The position numbers and the translations under genes were made by a program. This document shows positions 51,248-53,609 of a stretch of 53,609 nucleotides of DNA, piece after piece (positions within the stretch are counted from its first letter, which is position 1; every line of letters begins with the position of its first letter). The DNA is taken from NCBI GenBank assembly GCA_007692505.1, contig REBX01000069.1:1-53609 (forward strand), written 5' to 3'. A model generated the notes under the pieces. The model had not been told where the DNA came from. It made no database searches and saw nothing but the letters and a program-made list of their open reading frames with translations. This stretch comes from Gemmatimonadales bacterium. GTDB lineage: Bacteria; Gemmatimonadota; Gemmatimonadetes; Longimicrobiales; Gaopeijiaceae.

Positions 51248-53608
51248 CTACTCCCTCGTCTTCAGCACACCGATGAGGTCCAGCCGATCGAGGCGGCGTC
51301 GGACCAGAAGGGCGCTGACCAGGGCGGCGGTCAGCACGACCCCCGCAGCCAGCGCATGGGTTTCGGGGCTCACCTCCATGGGGAGCCGGTACTCCTCCGG
51401 GTCCAGGGTGAGGACCAGGAGTCGGGCCAGCCCCTGCCCCACGAGGAAGCCCACCGGGATCGCCAGGAGCACCTGGATGGCCTGTTCCCCCAGGAGGATC
51501 CCCGAGATCTCCTTCCGGGTGAAGCCCAGCACCCGGAGGCTCGCCAGGTCTCGGGCCCTGAGGGACAGGGCCACCCTGGCGTTGTTGTAGACCACTCCCA
51601 CGGCAATGAGCGAGCCGAAGAGGCCCATGATGAGGGCCAGGGCCCGCTGGGGCTCGGCGGTGAGCTCCCGGATCCGCGCCACGCTCTGCTCCGTCCGGGT
51701 GACCTCCAGGACAGCGGGCATTCCGGCCAGTCGTGCCTCCACCTCCGCCTCGCTCCCCCGCTCCACCTGCAGGAGGACCTGGGTCACGGCGGGCCCCTCC
51801 CCCAGAAGACGGTTCACGTCTTCCATCCGCATGTGGCCCTGGAGGCCGAACATCTCGTCCACGGTCCCCGTCACCTCCAGGCGTCGGAGGTCGGCCCGCC
51901 CCTCCCGCAGCCGGACCTCCACCTCGTCCCCCGGCGAGACCCCCATGAGCTCGGCCAGGGTCCGGGTGAGGACCACGCCCCCTTCCGGGAGGCGCTGGCT
52001 CCGGCCCGCCCCGTCCATGAGGCGGCGGAGGCGGGTGTCCGGGGCGTACCCCACAAGGGCGATGTCCCGGGCCTCGTGCCCCACCTGCAGGCGCACCCCG
52101 GTCTGACGGAGCCCCTCGGCCCGGATGACCCCGGGGAGGGAGGCCAGCTCCCGGACGGCCCGCTCCGGGGCGGGCCCCGTCAGGCTCACCCGCATGTCCT
52201 CCTGGGTGGCCAGCCGGTAGTGGTAGTCCACGATGTCCTCGAACCCGTCGCTGGAGAACTGCCCCACCATGATCACCCCGGTGGCCAGCGCGATCCCCAC
52301 GATGGACACTCCGGCCCGAACCGGGTGGCGCCCCAGCTCCCGGAGGACCATGCGACCCGGCGGCCCCACCAGGCGCCCCGCCCCCAGCCGCTCCGGGAGG
52401 GACGGGCGGTACCGGGCCGGGGCCTCCGGGGCCATGGCCTCCGCCGGCGAGAGCGCCAGGATCCGGCGGACCGCCGTGAGGGTGCCCACCAGGCCGAAGA
52501 GGAGGGCCACCCCCAGGGCCAGGAAGGCCGTGCCGGGAGCCACCCCGTACTCCAGGAGGGGCAGGCGGAAGAAGGTCCCGAAGAAGTCGGTGAGCCCCCG
52601 CCCCATCCACCCCCCGACCCCGATGCCCACCAGCGTCCCCACCAGCACCACCACCGTGGTGAACCGGACGTAGTACGCCCCGATCTCCCGGTTGTGGTAG
52701 CCCAGCGCCTTCAGCGTGGCGATTTCCCCGCGCTGGAGGTTCACCAGCCGCGACAGCACCACGTTCAGGAGGAAGGCGGCCACCCCCAGGAAGAGGAGGG
52801 GGACGAAGCCCGACAGCGAGCGCATCTGCTCCACCCGCATGTCCAGGAAGTAGTGGGAGGGCTGGCGGTCCCGCCCCACGGCCCCCCGGCCTCCCCAGGG
52901 CGCCAGCACCCGGTCCACCGCGTCCAGGGCCAGGGGCTCCGACGCCCCCGGGGCCAGGCGGAGGACCACGTCGTTGAAGGCGCCCTCCATCCGGAAGGCC
53001 GGGGCGATGGCCTCCTGGTCCATCCAGAGGACGGCAAAGCGCTCGTCGTCGGGGATGGGGTCGTCGCCGGGGGGCGCCGGATACACGTACTCCGGCGAGC
53101 CGGCGAGCCCCGTCACCCGTACGTTCCTCAGGCGCCCCTCCATGACCACGGGGATCGTGTCGCCGGGTCCGATCCCGTGGCGCTCGGCAAAGGCCGCCAG
53201 GAGGAGGGCCTCGTCGTCGCGGCCCTCCTCGAACATCCGGCCCTCCTCCACCAGGACCCGGTTCAGGGGCGCCTCGCCTCCCGGTGGAAGTCCCACCACC
53301 CGGCCGATGGGGGGCTGCCCCTCCACGTCCATGGGGAGCCGGACGCTCTCCACCACCCGCACGTGGAGCCCGACCACGCCGGGCACGGAGGCCAGCTCCT
53401 CGGCCACGGCCATGGGCGCCCGCTCCAGCGAGGCGAAGACATCGCCGAAGCGGTGGGTCTCGTAGTACACGGCCCTGGATTCGTCCAGGGAGCGCCAGGT
53501 GGAGTGGAGGGCCACGAGGGCCGCCGTCCCGGCCGCCACCACCAGGCCGATGGTGAGGAGCTGGGCCCAGCGGGACTTGAGGTCCCGAAGGAGTCGGCGG
53601 TCCAGGAC
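51248..53608 (-). CDS. FtsX-domain ABC transporter permease (5' end cut by window)
   Basis: Partial, 786 residues visible; the frame stays open to the right edge, so the N terminus is missing. Two FtsX/MacB-type halves are seen. The first has a helix near 'LLTIGLVVAAGTAALVALHS', a periplasmic domain, then 'FVPLLFLGVAAFLLNVVLSR' and 'GEIATLKALGYHNREIGAYY'. The second starts near 'VRAGVSIVGIALATGVIMVG' and ends 'LASLRVLGFTRKEISGILLG' plus the last helix. This is the core of an ABC exporter. No ATPase subunit is in the window; it would be expected upstream, beyond the right edge. The substrate is unknown. Confidence 0.93.
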   Translation of the reverse strand, partial: VLDRRLLRDLKSRWAQLLTIGLVVAAGTAALVALHSTWRSLDESRAVYYETHRFGDVFASLERAPMAVAEELASVPGVVGLHVRVVESVRLPMDVEGQPPIGRVVGLPPGGEAPLNRVLVEEGRMFEEGRDDEALLLAAFAERHGIGPGDTIPVVMEGRLRNVRVTGLAGSPEYVYPAPPGDDPIPDDERFAVLWMDQEAIAPAFRMEGAFNDVVLRLAPGASEPLALDAVDRVLAPWGGRGAVGRDRQPSHYFLDMRVEQMRSLSGFVPLLFLGVAAFLLNVVLSRLVNLQRGEIATLKALGYHNREIGAYYVRFTTVVVLVGTLVGIGVGGWMGRGLTDFFGTFFRLPLLEYGVAPGTAFLALGVALLFGLVGTLTAVRRILALSPAEAMAPEAPARYRPSLPERLGAGRLVGPPGRMVLRELGRHPVRAGVSIVGIALATGVIMVGQFSSDGFEDIVDYHYRLATQEDMRVSLTGPAPERAVRELASLPGVIRAEGLRQTGVRLQVGHEARDIALVGYAPDTRLRRLMDGAGRSQRLPEGGVVLTRTLAELMGVSPGDEVEVRLREGRADLRRLEVTGTVDEMFGLQGHMRMEDVNRLLGEGPAVTQVLLQVERGSEAEVEARLAGMPAVLEVTRTEQSVARIRELTAEPQRALALIMGLFGSLIAVGVVYNNARVALSLRARDLASLRVLGFTRKEISGILLGEQAIQVLLAIPVGFLVGQGLARLLVLTLDPEEYRLPMEVSPETHALAAGVVLTAALVSALLVRRRLDRLDLIGVLKTRE

Positions 53609-53609
53609 G

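Noticed and set aside
1-53609. tRNA, rRNA, CRISPR, insertion sequences, phage or integrase genes
   Set aside because: I looked for clover-leaf-like tails, regularly spaced repeats and transposase or integrase motifs and saw none that I could support by eye.

Overview
This is a 53.6 kb, very GC-rich window of ordinary bacterial chromosome, densely coded on both strands. I see no rRNA, tRNA, CRISPR array, insertion sequence, phage gene or replication origin. Outer-membrane proteins (a TonB receptor, a TolC-type channel), an LPS-core-like GT2 glycosyltransferase, many lipoproteins and signal peptides ending in '...AQD' indicate a Gram-negative, diderm organism. The mix of an ECF sigma factor paired with a TPR Ser/Thr kinase, an M14 peptidase, an LVIVD-repeat protein and a YtcJ-type amidohydrolase, with extreme GC bias, makes me favour Gemmatimonadota. 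Myxococcota or another GC-rich phylum is possible; the taxon is inference.

Layout. 0-3 kb: speA (arginine decarboxylase) divergent from a GntR/HutC regulator. 2.9-6.3 kb: a sulfur pair, SulP transporter and MBL-rhodanese persulfide-type enzyme, divergent from coupled msrB-msrA (6.4-7.7 kb) across an inverted-repeat operator candidate. 7.7-13.9 kb: a SelD-associated-type FAD protein, a MerA-like disulfide reductase and a TVP38/TMEM64 membrane protein in one minus-strand operon, divergent from a DUF547 protein, a lipoprotein and a GT8-like glycosyltransferase. 14-20.6 kb: a tandem double-domain M14 peptidase, ECF sigma factor and Ser/Thr kinase-TPR protein in a row. 20.6-22.8 kb: a Fur-box-preceded TonB receptor broken by a frameshift in a G9 tract. 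23-27.4 kb: argG, an ALDH7-type aldehyde dehydrogenase and mgtE.

27.5-37.2 kb is the most interesting region. It holds a BchC-like dehydrogenase, a PTPS/QueD-fold protein that has lost its zinc ligand and catalytic residues, a glycosyltransferase-methyltransferase fusion, an LPG-synthase/flippase-like membrane protein, a stand-alone RibD-type reductase, a GTP cyclohydrolase II with a degenerate RibB-like domain, a creatininase-family hydrolase, an FkbM methyltransferase, a CDP-alcohol phosphatidyltransferase and a zinc-ribbon methyltransferase. Together they look like a dedicated pathway starting from GTP, chemically parallel to early riboflavin synthesis but without the late riboflavin enzymes, leading to an unknown glycosylated or methylated, possibly lipid-associated product.

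37.2-53.6 kb: a frameshifted YbdG-type mechanosensitive channel, a lipoprotein, an amidohydrolase, a GT2, a PLP aminotransferase, glpD, a minus-strand series of exported proteins (DUF305, LVIVD repeat, exported SDR) with His-rich stretches, and an ABC-type efflux system (TolC, HlyD and an FtsX-type permease cut by the right edge).

A recurring feature is convergent gene pairs whose 3' ends overlap by up to 200 bp, so that C-terminal tails are antisense of the neighbour. Two genes carry single-base frameshifts; these may be sequencing errors or real. No stretch over about 300 bp lacks a gene.
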